Both the position numbers and the translations under genes were made by a program. DNA of 64,000 nucleotides, taken from the NCBI GenBank assembly GCA_028713655.1, contig JAQTNW010000017.1:1-64000 (forward strand), given 5' to 3'. The notes under the pieces were generated by a model that saw only the letters and a list, made by a program, of their open reading frames with translations, was not told where the DNA came from and did not search any database. Source of the DNA: Candidatus Methylacidiphilales bacterium. GTDB lineage: Bacteria; Verrucomicrobiota; Verrucomicrobiia; Methylacidiphilales; JAAUTS01. This document shows, one piece after another, positions 40,603-49,321 of the stretch (the first letter of the stretch is position 1; each line of letters opens with the position of its first letter).

Positions 40603-42906
40603 ATGAAAGAACATTCGCAGCAAGCCGGAGCGTTGTTCTGGCTGGGGTTGGCCGCTTGCGCCGGAGTGTTTGCAGGCCGGGCGTGGCTGATGCCACCGTG
40701 GATTATCCCCGTCCTGTTTCTTTTCAGCGCCGGGCTTGTGCTTGGGACGAAAAAATGGCCCAGAGCCGTTTTCGCATTGTGCGCGGCGTTTTTTGCCTTT
40801 GCCTGTTACAGCAACGCGTTGTTGCATTATTATCCGCCGGAACACCTGCTGCGCACGATTGGCGAGGCGGGACAAACACAAAGGCTGAGGCTGTTGATTG
40901 CCGATGAACCCGGGAAAACATCCGACTCAAGCGGGCGGGCCCGCTGTGATTTTCTTGCGGAAGCCCGGGAGGCTTGGTCGGAAGCGGGTTGGCAAAAAAT
41001 TTCCGGAAAAATCCGGGTGCGGATTTCCGGCGCCCCGATGCCGGACTTGCATTACGGCGATGTGGTGGAAACGGCGGGTTATGTCCGGTTCCCGTCAAGC
41101 CCCCGTAATCCCGGCGAATTTGATCTTCGCTCCTACCTGGCCGCAAAGAACATTTATTACGAGTGCCGTGCCGATGCCGGTGAGACGGTGGTGCTGCGCA
41201 GGGGCGAAGGACGGTGGCTGGAGGTGCAGGCGTACCGGTTGAGGGAACACATGTTGCGGACACTCGGCATCGGGCTTCAGGATGACCCGCAAATCTCCGC
41301 CCTGATGGCGGGAATGCTGTTTGGTTATCGCGACGGGATTGCGGAGGAAGTGACGGAGGCGTTTCGCAATACCGGGACGCTGCATTTGTTTGCCGTCAGC
41401 GGGCAAAATGTGGCGGAGATCCTCGGAATTTTGCTGGTGACTTTGCAACTGACCGGCGTGGTAAAGTGGCGCTACGCGTGGCTGGCATTGCCCGCGTTGT
41501 TGGTCTTTTGCCTGGCCACCGGGATGCAGGCCAGCGCGGCGCGCGCTTTCGTCATGGCCGCCTTTATTCTGGCGGGATGGGCCATCTGCCGTCCCGTGCA
41601 GGTGTTGAATTTGCTGGGGGCGGCGGCCTTGTTTCTGTTGGTCTGGGAGCCGAGGCAGATGTTCGACTGCGGGTTTCAACTTTCATTTCTGGCGGTGATG
41701 GGCCTGGCAACTGGCAGTCGCCCCGTGTCTTTATGGTGTTACCAGTGGGGAAAGCCGGATCCCTGGATTCCGAAGCGTCTGCTTTCCCGTTCGCGGAAGC
41801 TGATGGACCGGATTTACTACGGAGTTTGCGGGCTTGCGGCAGCTTCAATTTCGGCCTGGGTGGCCACACTCTGGATTTTGATCCTGCAATTTCATGTGCT
41901 GTCGCCTGTGACCCTGCTGGCGAACCTGGTGGTGGTTCCGTTGGCGGGACTGGTTGTAACGGTGGCGACGCTGTCTGTTTTTTGCGGATGGATATGGACG
42001 GGAATTTCCCTGCTCTTGAACCAGGTAAACTGGCTGTTGCTTAAGGCCATCCTGTGTTGCGTCATGTTGCTGTCAAAAGTGCCCGGCGGTTCTTTTTATG
42101 TCGGTTGGGATTCTCCCCCGCAGGAGCACGCCCGGTTTACTTTTTTCCAGGCCGGCCAGGCGGCGCCGGGTTTGTTGGAGTACGCCGGCAGGCGATGGCT
42201 GATTGATACCGGAACGGAGCAGGCTTGGAAATATACATTGGATCCCTGCCGCCGCAGCTTGGGTGTGAACCGGTTGGATGGCTTGATTTTGACGCAGGAC
42301 GCCACCGCACATCTGGGTGGAGCGCCGGATCTGGCCCGGCATCTGCCGGTGCAGTTTTGGGTGGAAAGCGGATACCAGAGCCGGGCGGCGGCGCAGCATC
42401 GATTGTTGGATACATTACAACGGATGGGATTGGGAAAGCGCTTCTGGCGGCGTGGTGAAGTGCATGATCTGGCGGAACATTTGCGGGTACGGGTACTCTG
42501 GCCGCCGGGCTCGGAAACTTTTCCCCGGCAGGAGGACAACGGGTTGGTGTTGCAGTTTTGCATGCCTGGGGGCCGGCTGCTCTATGCCGGTGATATTTCG
42601 GAGGAGGTGGAAGGCCGACTTGCGGCGGAGGAACCGGATTTGAGGTCCGATTGCCTGGTGGAAGGGGAGCATTCAGCCGTTCGGAATCTGTCCCGGACCT
42701 GGCTCGAAAAAGTGCATCCGCGTTATGTGGTGCGTCCGGCCCGCGGTTACCAGCCTGACCGTTCCCTGACGCCCGATTTCTGGGAACGTGCGTCCGCAGG
42801 GGGGATCGAGGTGTTGCGCATGGAAAAAACCGGTGCGGTTTTCTTTGAAATTCAGCCGGAAGGCTGCCATATTGCCCCCTATCTTTGGGAGACCGGTTGG
42901 AAATAG
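40603..42906 (+). CDS. comEC: ComEC/Rec2-type DNA uptake protein with a degenerate metallo-beta-lactamase domain
   Basis: The 767-residue protein has N-terminal membrane segments, a DUF4131-like soluble part, and the Competence channel domain (about 220-490: LMAGMLFGYRDGIAEEVTEA, LHLFAVSGQNVAEILGILLV). The C-terminal domain aligns with the ComEC metallo-beta-lactamase domain but is altered. Where DVGQGDA is expected it reads QAGQAAP (516-522), and where THxDxDHxGG is expected it reads TQDATAHLGG (564-573), so three metal ligands are gone. The fold (LIDTGTE; YAGDISEEVE) is kept. It probably forms the transport channel while the nuclease is inactive. GGGGAG precedes the ATG by 6 nt. Confidence 0.9.
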   Translation: MKEHSQQAGALFWLGLAACAGVFAGRAWLMPPWIIPVLFLFSAGLVLGTKKWPRAVFALCAAFFAFACYSNALLHYYPPEHLLRTIGEAGQTQRLRLLIADEPGKTSDSSGRARCDFLAEAREAWSEAGWQKISGKIRVRISGAPMPDLHYGDVVETAGYVRFPSSPRNPGEFDLRSYLAAKNIYYECRADAGETVVLRRGEGRWLEVQAYRLREHMLRTLGIGLQDDPQISALMAGMLFGYRDGIAEEVTEAFRNTGTLHLFAVSGQNVAEILGILLVTLQLTGVVKWRYAWLALPALLVFCLATGMQASAARAFVMAAFILAGWAICRPVQVLNLLGAAALFLLVWEPRQMFDCGFQLSFLAVMGLATGSRPVSLWCYQWGKPDPWIPKRLLSRSRKLMDRIYYGVCGLAAASISAWVATLWILILQFHVLSPVTLLANLVVVPLAGLVVTVATLSVFCGWIWTGISLLLNQVNWLLLKAILCCVMLLSKVPGGSFYVGWDSPPQEHARFTFFQAGQAAPGLLEYAGRRWLIDTGTEQAWKYTLDPCRRSLGVNRLDGLILTQDATAHLGGAPDLARHLPVQFWVESGYQSRAAAQHRLLDTLQRMGLGKRFWRRGEVHDLAEHLRVRVLWPPGSETFPRQEDNGLVLQFCMPGGRLLYAGDISEEVEGRLAAEEPDLRSDCLVEGEHSAVRNLSRTWLEKVHPRYVVRPARGYQPDRSLTPDFWERASAGGIEVLRMEKTGAVFFEIQPEGCHIAPYLWETGWK

Positions 42907-42928
42907 TGGAAAGGCTTGTGGGATTGCG

Positions 42929-43837
42929 ATGCGTGCGAAGCTGATATCGGGGACGGAAAAATGGGGCTTTGAGCAGCCAAGGGTTACTCTTGGGCGTTCC
43001 AGCCGCTGTGATATTAATGTGTCAGATCCTTCCGCCTCGCGCGTTCATGTCCAACTGAGGTATGATCTTTTGGGCCGTTACATGGTCATGGATTGCGGCA
43101 GCCGCAATGGGACCCTGTTGAATAACGAGCTTATTTTGGGGCCCACACTTCTCAAAAACGACGACGTGATCCGCATCGGCCAGCAGGAATTCATTTTTCA
43201 AGGCAATACCGGGTTGCCTGAATCCGGTACCGGAAAAATCGGCGCCAAGGTCGAAGCGCTTGAAAAATTCCCCATGATCATGGTGGCGGTCCGCTTGAGA
43301 GAGGATTCCTCGGCCCTGGTGCGCGAGCCATTGGCGTATAGCAATGTGTTTGGCCAATGGTTTGACGCCCATGAAAAATCGGTGGTAAAACATGAGGGCA
43401 TTTTTGACAGCATCGATCAACGCGGTTTTTTCGCCTACTGGCCGACCGAGGAAAAAATTGTGCGGGAATCCATGAAGCAGGTTCTGGCCTTTGTGAAGGA
43501 AAGCCGGAAAACGACGGCCCGGCTTGTTGAGGAATTGCGCGAAGCCATTCCAGGCGCCCAATCGCAGCCGTTTCTTGCCTCGGGCATCGGGCTTCATTTT
43601 GGCATTGGGCACGGACGCAGAATGTCCAGCGGCGAGGCTGAATATTACCTGATGTGCGGCGAGGATGTGGAACTGGCGATTGACCTGTCATCGAAGGCGA
43701 TTCAGAACGTGGACTTGGTGGTCTGCGATGAGAAAACCCAATCCATGCTGCCGGACCTTTCCCTTGCAACGCCGTTTGTGATGGGCGTGGTGGGCCCGCG
43801 CCGCCAGGCCATGCTGCTTCACAAATTGAAGATTTGA
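42929..43837 (+). CDS. FHA-domain protein with a degenerate class III cyclase-like domain
   Basis: From ATG 42929 the protein has 302 residues. Residues 20-95 form an FHA domain that would bind phosphothreonine: RVTLGRSSRCDINVSDPSAS then RVHVQL and DCGSRNGTLLNN. From about 110 to the end the pattern follows a class III nucleotide cyclase: MIMVAVRLRED (for FxDIRGF), KHEGIFDSIDQRGFFAYWPT (for HGGxxDKFxGDGxMAxF), and GIGLHFGIGHGRRMS (for GIGIHxG). Both metal aspartates are missing, so catalysis is not expected. It starts 22 bp after comEC and ends 9 bp from the convergent zwf. A longer upstream frame is inside comEC. Confidence 0.85.
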   Translation: MRAKLISGTEKWGFEQPRVTLGRSSRCDINVSDPSASRVHVQLRYDLLGRYMVMDCGSRNGTLLNNELILGPTLLKNDDVIRIGQQEFIFQGNTGLPESGTGKIGAKVEALEKFPMIMVAVRLREDSSALVREPLAYSNVFGQWFDAHEKSVVKHEGIFDSIDQRGFFAYWPTEEKIVRESMKQVLAFVKESRKTTARLVEELREAIPGAQSQPFLASGIGLHFGIGHGRRMSSGEAEYYLMCGEDVELAIDLSSKAIQNVDLVVCDEKTQSMLPDLSLATPFVMGVVGPRRQAMLLHKLKI

Positions 43838-43846
43838 GGCGGCTTT

Positions 43847-45334
43847 TTATTCGCCCTTTTGATCCAGCGGAATCCAACTGTTGCCATCCCGTTTGAGCAG
43901 GTAGTTGGCCTCGGTGGGCCCCCAGTCGCCCTGCCGGTAGATGGCCACGGGGCTGTCCTGCCAGCCTTTTGAAATCGCATCCACAATCCGCCAGGCTTCG
44001 AGCACCTCATCCGACCGCGTGAAAAGTGTGGAATCACCCACGATAAAATCATGCAGCAAGCGCTCATAGGCCTCCGGGGAATAGGAGCCGAAACGGTTCT
44101 TGTAGGCGAAATCCATATCGACTGATCCCATGGCGCTTTTGCCCGGCACCTTGGCGTTGAATTGCAGGTGAATGCCTTCGTCCGGCTGGAGGCGGATGTG
44201 CAGGCGGTTCCGGTGCATTTGTTCCCGGTCCGTGGCGTGGAAAAGCGTCAGGGGCGGGCGGCGGAAGACAACAATGATTTCACTGGCGCGGGTGCGCAGG
44301 AATTTGCCGGTGCGCAGGTAGAAAGGCACGCCCGCCCAGCGCCAGTTGTCGATCATCAGCTTGAGCGCCACATAGGTTTCCGTGCTGGACGCCGGATTCA
44401 CACGGTCCGACTGCCTGTAGCCCTCGTATTGGGCGCGAACCACGATGTTTTCCAGATTGGCCGACGACGGCGTCGGAATGGATTTCAGCACTTTTACTTT
44501 TTCATCGCGAATCGCCTCGGAATTGAGGGTCCCAGGAGGCTCCATCGACGTGATAGTCAAAAGCTGCATCAGGTGGTTTTGCACCATGTCCCGCAGGGCG
44601 CCGACCTGGTCGTAGTACGCGCCGCGGGTGCCGACGCCTTCATCCTCCGCCACGGTGATCTGGACATGGTCAATCAGCGAACGGTTCCAGATGGGTTCGT
44701 AAATCGAGTTTGCAAACCGGAAATACAGGAGGTTTTGAACCGTTTCCTTGCCGAGATAGTGGTCGATGCGGTAGAGGCAGGACTCACTGATGCAGCTTTG
44801 CAGGGAAGAAACCAGTTCCTTGGCCGATTGGTAATCGTGGCCGAAAGGTTTTTCGATTACGACGCGTGAGCGGCATTGGGGAGAAACGAGCCCGCAGCCG
44901 TGCAGGTGTTGCATGACGCTGGTGAAGCATTCCGGCGCAGTGGAGAGATAATAGAGCTCCTGCTGGAGTGATTTTTCCTGTTTCAGGCGGGCAACCCGCT
45001 CGGACAGGCTTTGGTAGGCGGCGGCATCGTCAAAGTTTCCGATATGATAGGAAAGGTGGGGGGCGAAGGCGTTCCAGTCCGCATCAGAAATCGGGGAAAA
45101 ACGGGAATATTTTTTAATGCCTTCCAACATTTCTTCACGAAAGGCATCTTCGGTTTTTTCCCGGCGCGCGAATCCGATGATTTGGAATTGGTCGGGCAGG
45201 CTTTTTTCCTTGAACAGGCCGAAAAGCGCGGGGATCAGCTTGCGCCGGGTCAAATCGCCGCTTGCGCCAAAGATGACGAGAACAAAGGGCTTGGCGGTGC
45301 GCCCGGAAGGCAGGGATGAAAGATCCTGAAGCAT
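43847..45334 (-). CDS. zwf: Glucose-6-phosphate 1-dehydrogenase
   Basis: The 495-residue enzyme makes 6-phosphogluconolactone and NADPH. The nucleotide loop is VIFGASGDLTRRKLIPALFG. The substrate and catalytic motif is RIDHYLGKETVQNLLYFRFA with the catalytic His in it. It lies 65 bp downstream of pgl on the same strand, so the first two steps of the oxidative pentose phosphate route form one unit. The third step, gnd, is at 57.1-58.6 kb. Confidence 0.97.
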   Translation of the reverse strand: MLQDLSSLPSGRTAKPFVLVIFGASGDLTRRKLIPALFGLFKEKSLPDQFQIIGFARREKTEDAFREEMLEGIKKYSRFSPISDADWNAFAPHLSYHIGNFDDAAAYQSLSERVARLKQEKSLQQELYYLSTAPECFTSVMQHLHGCGLVSPQCRSRVVIEKPFGHDYQSAKELVSSLQSCISESCLYRIDHYLGKETVQNLLYFRFANSIYEPIWNRSLIDHVQITVAEDEGVGTRGAYYDQVGALRDMVQNHLMQLLTITSMEPPGTLNSEAIRDEKVKVLKSIPTPSSANLENIVVRAQYEGYRQSDRVNPASSTETYVALKLMIDNWRWAGVPFYLRTGKFLRTRASEIIVVFRRPPLTLFHATDREQMHRNRLHIRLQPDEGIHLQFNAKVPGKSAMGSVDMDFAYKNRFGSYSPEAYERLLHDFIVGDSTLFTRSDEVLEAWRIVDAISKGWQDSPVAIYRQGDWGPTEANYLLKRDGNSWIPLDQKGE

Positions 45335-45399
45335 AAGAACCGTAACGTTATCCGACTTTTAGCTAATTTCCAGTGCAACCTCGCATTTTTTCATTGCTC

Positions 45400-46074
45400 C
45401 TAAACGGTACAATTAAATATCCGGATTTCTCCAGAGTCACAGGCAATGCGGCCCGCCGGGAAGTCCGCGCCCTGGCCCTGCGCCATTTTTTCGATCCAGG
45501 GTTGTTTTTCGGCGCCCTTGGATACAAACCAAATTTCGCGGGCAAGCTTGAACAGCGGATAGGTGAGGGTCAGGCGCATGGCATCGGCTTGGGGAACCCA
45601 ATTTGCCACCGCAAGTTTTGAGTTTTCTTCCAGAGCTTTTGTGCCGGGGAAAAGGGACGCGGTATGTCCGTCATTGCCGATTCCCAGCAGCACCAGATCG
45701 AAGCGCGTGGGGTGGGAGAGTTCCTTGTGCAGGCGCCTTTCGTAATCAGATGCCGCGTCCTCGGGTTTTTGCAGTTCGGTTTTCCAGCGTTCCAGCCTGA
45801 CGTTGCGGGGATAAAAAGATTCATAAATCATGTGATAATTGCTGTCCTTGTGGTCCGCCGGCACCCAGCGTTCGTCGCCGATAAAAAGCTGGGTGGAAGA
45901 CCAGGGCCACTCGATTTTGCTCAAGGCCTTGTAAAAGCTTTCAGGGCTGGAGCCGCCGGAAAGCGAAACGGTAAAATTACCGCGCTTTTGCAGGGCATTG
46001 CTGCCGGCCTGCTGCCAGGCTTTGATCAGGGCTTCGATCCAACTGTTTTCCGATTCAAACCGCAAGTGGGTCAT
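45400..46074 (-). CDS. pgl: 6-phosphogluconolactonase
   Basis: The 224-residue protein is of the DevB/Pgl type: FTVSLSGGSSPESFYKALSK near the N-terminus, then FIGDERWVPADHKDSNYHMI and DLVLLGIGNDGHTASLFPGT, all family motifs. It hydrolyses the lactone made by Zwf. It precedes zwf by 65 bp and is divergent from the PPK2 gene, with 96 bp between starts. Confidence 0.94.
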   Translation of the reverse strand: MTHLRFESENSWIEALIKAWQQAGSNALQKRGNFTVSLSGGSSPESFYKALSKIEWPWSSTQLFIGDERWVPADHKDSNYHMIYESFYPRNVRLERWKTELQKPEDAASDYERRLHKELSHPTRFDLVLLGIGNDGHTASLFPGTKALEENSKLAVANWVPQADAMRLTLTYPLFKLAREIWFVSKGAEKQPWIEKMAQGQGADFPAGRIACDSGEIRIFNCTV

Positions 46075-46170
46075 TCGCGCACATAATAGAACGGCCGCGG
46101 GAACTGGCTACAAAGAAAAAACCGGTTTTTGGTCTTTTCTCAGGCGGGCGTTCGGCTTTAATCGGGCGGC

Positions 46171-46893
46171 ATGGGCCCGCTCGACGAACTGGATCTCAGC
46201 AAGCAGATTGAGAGCAAGGCGAAGTACAAGGAGAAGCTGGAAAAGTACCAGTTGGAACTGCTGCATCTTCAGCGGATGCTCCAGCAATCCCGCCGCAACC
46301 TGATCCTGGTGTTCGAGGGCCCGGATGCGGCCGGCAAGGGAGGAGTCATCAAGCGTACCGTCGAGATCCTGGACCCGCGCAATATTCGCGTCTATTCGAT
46401 TGTTAAGCCAACGCCGGAGGAATACAAACACCACTACATGTGGCGGTTTTGGAACAAGCTGCCGGCCTATGGCGACATCGCCATTTTCGACAGGAGCTGG
46501 TATGGCCGCGTCCTGGTGGAACGGGTGGAGGGTTTTGCAACCAAATCCGAATGGAAGCGGGCTTACGAGGAAATCAACAATTTTGAACGGGTGTTGGTGG
46601 ACGATGGTTCGATCCTCATGAAATTCTACCTGCACATCACGAAGGAAGAACAACTGCTCCGTTTCAAGAAACGGGAGGGCGATCCCTACAAACATTGGAA
46701 GATCAACGCGGAAGATTGGCGCAACCGCGAAAAGTGGAACCAGCACAACGAAGCGGCGGAAGACATGTTTGCCAACACCAACACCAAATACGCGCCCTGG
46801 ATGCTCGTGGAGGCCAACTTTAAATGGTATGCCCGTCTCAAGGTTTTGAAAGCCGTCGCCCGGAAACTGGAAAGCGAGCTGCCGCCCGAATGA
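46171..46893 (+). CDS. ppk2: PPK2-family polyphosphate kinase, first copy
   Basis: The 240-residue single-domain PPK2 enzyme transfers phosphate between polyphosphate and nucleotides. Walker A is FEGPDAAGKGGVIKR. After it come the lid and base region: EEYKHHYMWRFWNKLPAYGD and IAIFDRSWYGRVLVERVEGF, as in class I/II enzymes. Whether it prefers NDP or NMP cannot be read reliably. The thioesterase gene overlaps its stop by 4 bp. A second, more distant PPK2 is encoded at 51829-52749. Confidence 0.92.
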   Translation: MGPLDELDLSKQIESKAKYKEKLEKYQLELLHLQRMLQQSRRNLILVFEGPDAAGKGGVIKRTVEILDPRNIRVYSIVKPTPEEYKHHYMWRFWNKLPAYGDIAIFDRSWYGRVLVERVEGFATKSEWKRAYEEINNFERVLVDDGSILMKFYLHITKEEQLLRFKKREGDPYKHWKINAEDWRNREKWNQHNEAAEDMFANTNTKYAPWMLVEANFKWYARLKVLKAVARKLESELPPE

Positions 46894-47339
46894 ATTCCCC
46901 CTCACTTCCCGACATACCGGAAGCAACCGTCAAGGTCCGGGTTTATTTTTTCGACACCGATGCCGGCGGGGTGGTGCATAATATCGCCTACCTGCGCATG
47001 ATCGAGATTGCCCGCTCCGAACTGGCGGCTTCCCTCGGCTGGTCTCTGGATCAAATGACCACCGGCAACCGGGAATGCCCTGTCGTGGCGCGGACGGAAA
47101 TCGATTATCTCAAACCCGCGCGCCTGGGCGACGATCTGCAGATTCATGCCTGGCTGGCCGGAATGGAAAAAATCAGATTTTACATTGAGTTTGTGGTGTC
47201 GCGCACCTCCGATGGCGCGGTCATCAGCCGTTGCCGCCAGACCATGGTGACCGTGGCACTGGACACCGGACGCCCGCGGCCGCTGCGCGAGGATTGGCGG
47301 GCCAAATGGCCGGCCCTGGAACAAAAAGCGCAAGCTTGA
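46890..47339 (+). CDS. Acyl-CoA thioesterase, YbgC/4HBT family
   Basis: From ATG 46890 the protein has 149 residues with a single hotdog domain. RVYFFDTDAGGVVHNIAYLR carries the catalytic Asp, and the helix MIEIARSEL follows. YbgC-type enzymes hydrolyse short-chain acyl-CoA and sit with tol-pal genes in other bacteria; here it is coupled to ppk2 by a 4-bp overlap (ATGA), and no tol-pal genes are present. The substrate is uncertain. Confidence 0.87.
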   Translation: MNSPSLPDIPEATVKVRVYFFDTDAGGVVHNIAYLRMIEIARSELAASLGWSLDQMTTGNRECPVVARTEIDYLKPARLGDDLQIHAWLAGMEKIRFYIEFVVSRTSDGAVISRCRQTMVTVALDTGRPRPLREDWRAKWPALEQKAQA

Positions 47340-47370
47340 GATTTTTTCCACCGCAGAGAATGCAGCGGCA

Positions 47371-47406
47371 TTTTAACCACGGATGAACACGAATAGACGC
47401 AGATGG
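47371..47406. repeat. Dispersed spacer repeat (ACCACGGATGAACAC family)
   Basis: This copy reads TTTTAACCACGGATGAACAC and on. Related copies lie at 26113, 34234, 34401 and, inverted, at 35262. Confidence 0.7.
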
Positions 47407-47487
47407 GGAAACCAACATAAAATACGTTTTTTGAAAAACCCATGGCAAAAATGCCCTTGTTCCCTGACATCTTTTGTGTAAAATGTA

Positions 47488-49152
47488 ATGCCAATGCGCT
47501 ATGCGATAAAGATCAATTACCCTCTTGCGTTGATCTGGCTTGCAGCCGCATTTCTCCTTGCCCCGCTCCCTACGCAGGCCGACGGCTGTTATATTGCTTC
47601 CCAGAAAGCCTACAAAAAAATCCCAGGTATTCCGGCACAACGGGCTTTGTTGAAATGGGAAAACGGCAATGAGACACTGATCATATCCTCGACCCTTGAT
47701 TCGGAATCGCAGAAACTCGGGTGGATTATCCCGCTTCCATCCACGCCAACGGAAATCACGAAAGCCGACCCGGGTGGCTTGAAAACATTGAGTTTTCTCG
47801 TGCAGCCGGAGATCACACATCTTGAGGGGTTCCCCATAACAGCCACTTTCTTCAGCCTGATTACGGTTCTGTTGGTTGCCACATTTCTGTTCAAACGGCC
47901 CAGGTTTGTCGAATTACTCGCATTCCTGTTCATTGTGCTGATTCTTGCCGGGTTGGCGGTGCCGGCAGTCTCAACCAGCATGGGTTCTGTAAATGTTGCA
48001 TCCTCAGCACTTCGTGTTGAAAAAACTGCCAGAGTCGGTTCCTATGAAATCGCGGTACTCCACTCCAAGGATATAGCCGATCTAAATGTATGGCTGGGAG
48101 CAAATGACTTCGGCCCTTTTCCCGAAGCCGCAAATCCAATAGTCATTAATTATATTAAAAAAGGCTGGGTGTTTGCGGCCATTAAACTTGCCAGGGAGGA
48201 GCCGGGGGAAAACACGCCTCATCCCCTCAAAATAGCCTTCAAATCCAACAAAGCCGTTTATCCACTGCAACTAACAGCTTTGGCAGAAGGCGCGCCCATG
48301 TTTGAACTCTTTGTCTTGGGCAATGGCCGTGCCAGCTCGGAATTGCTCAAAACTGAATTCTGCGACCGGTATAATGAAAAGAAGGTTGCGCCGCCTGAGG
48401 AATATAACAGCTACTTTTCAGGTGAGAAATTTTACGAAAAAATCGGGCATCCCGACATCTGCAATCTTATGTGGAATGGCTGTGTGCTGACCAAATTATC
48501 GGGCGCGATCTCCGCAAGCAAAATGTCACGCGATCTTGATATTGCATGGTCGGATTATCAACCCTATCGGCGGCATTTTTATACGATAACTGGGGCTAAA
48601 ACGGCCGGCTACATCCTATTCATCCTGTTACTTGGCGGTTATGTGTCCGTCTCGATGATTTTAAATCGCAACCCAATACGAATACCGCGCGGATTCGGAA
48701 ACTGGCTGGCTCACAAAGTGGCCCCAGGAGTTTTGCTTTGTGGATTGGCAGCGCTGATTTTGTACCAGACAGTTCCAAAAATTCCTGCCGACGAAACATT
48801 GACTACAAGCCGTTTGTATCAAGCTTGGTTCCCACACCAGCTAGCTGAGGTTAGTAGTATCCCATTTTCAGAAAACCCGCCAATTTTTCAAAAGTCCGAG
48901 ACGGAAATCGCTCAAGCCATCCTGGCGGAATTTGATAGGTCTCGCAAAAATTCAGCTTGGAACAAAACAAAAGACTCCAACCTCCTCTTTGGAGGCAACG
49001 TGACGGTTGAATCCACCCCTGGGAATTTTACAGTTGAGAAGCAAGGCTCGATAGTCATCGTGAACATTTATGACGCTATTGGATGTCGTCGAACATCATA
49101 CCAATACGATCCGATTTCTACTTCTTTAAAAAAGCCTCAACGCGCGAATTGA
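47488..49152 (+). CDS. DUF2330-like membrane-anchored protein
   Basis: The 554-residue protein has a signal peptide (LALIWLAAAFLLAPLPTQAD, then GCYI) and an N-terminal part matching DUF2330: Cys after the signal, IPAQRALLKWENGNETLIIS and LGWIIPLPSTPTEI. Two adjacent membrane segments interrupt it at about 117-158 (TATFFSLITVLLVATFLFK and VELLAFLFIVLILAGLAVPA), and the exported domain resumes after them. Two more membrane segments are near 375 and 415, followed by a C-terminal soluble part. DUF2330 has no known function. The gene is AT-richer than its neighbours. A bidirectional terminator separates it from the next, convergent gene. Confidence 0.72.
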   Translation: MPMRYAIKINYPLALIWLAAAFLLAPLPTQADGCYIASQKAYKKIPGIPAQRALLKWENGNETLIISSTLDSESQKLGWIIPLPSTPTEITKADPGGLKTLSFLVQPEITHLEGFPITATFFSLITVLLVATFLFKRPRFVELLAFLFIVLILAGLAVPAVSTSMGSVNVASSALRVEKTARVGSYEIAVLHSKDIADLNVWLGANDFGPFPEAANPIVINYIKKGWVFAAIKLAREEPGENTPHPLKIAFKSNKAVYPLQLTALAEGAPMFELFVLGNGRASSELLKTEFCDRYNEKKVAPPEEYNSYFSGEKFYEKIGHPDICNLMWNGCVLTKLSGAISASKMSRDLDIAWSDYQPYRRHFYTITGAKTAGYILFILLLGGYVSVSMILNRNPIRIPRGFGNWLAHKVAPGVLLCGLAALILYQTVPKIPADETLTTSRLYQAWFPHQLAEVSSIPFSENPPIFQKSETEIAQAILAEFDRSRKNSAWNKTKDSNLLFGGNVTVESTPGNFTVEKQGSIVIVNIYDAIGCRRTSYQYDPISTSLKKPQRAN

Positions 49153-49293
49153 TATTTTTTTTGTGGTTTTACTTCTTTGTTGCACTTCTGACGAATCCGT
49201 CCCCGTCCTTTGGCCAACGTAAGAAATATATTGCAGGATGCAAAATCGGGCGCAGCAAGCTGGCCTCTCCATTTCCTATGCGGAGAATAGGAT

Positions 49294-49321
49294 AAAAATG
49301 GGCTCGCTTCAGCCCATTTTT
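49294..49321. terminator. Bidirectional rho-independent terminator
   Basis: AAAAATGGGCT (49294-49304) and AGCCCATTTTT (49311-49321) form an 11-bp stem with flanking A- and T-runs, so it can stop transcription from both sides. It separates two convergent genes. Confidence 0.88.

Noticed and set aside
49083-49295. 70-codon forward frame overlapping the end of the DUF2330-like gene
   Set aside because: It is a shifted frame through the gene end and terminator approach, without start signal or family.
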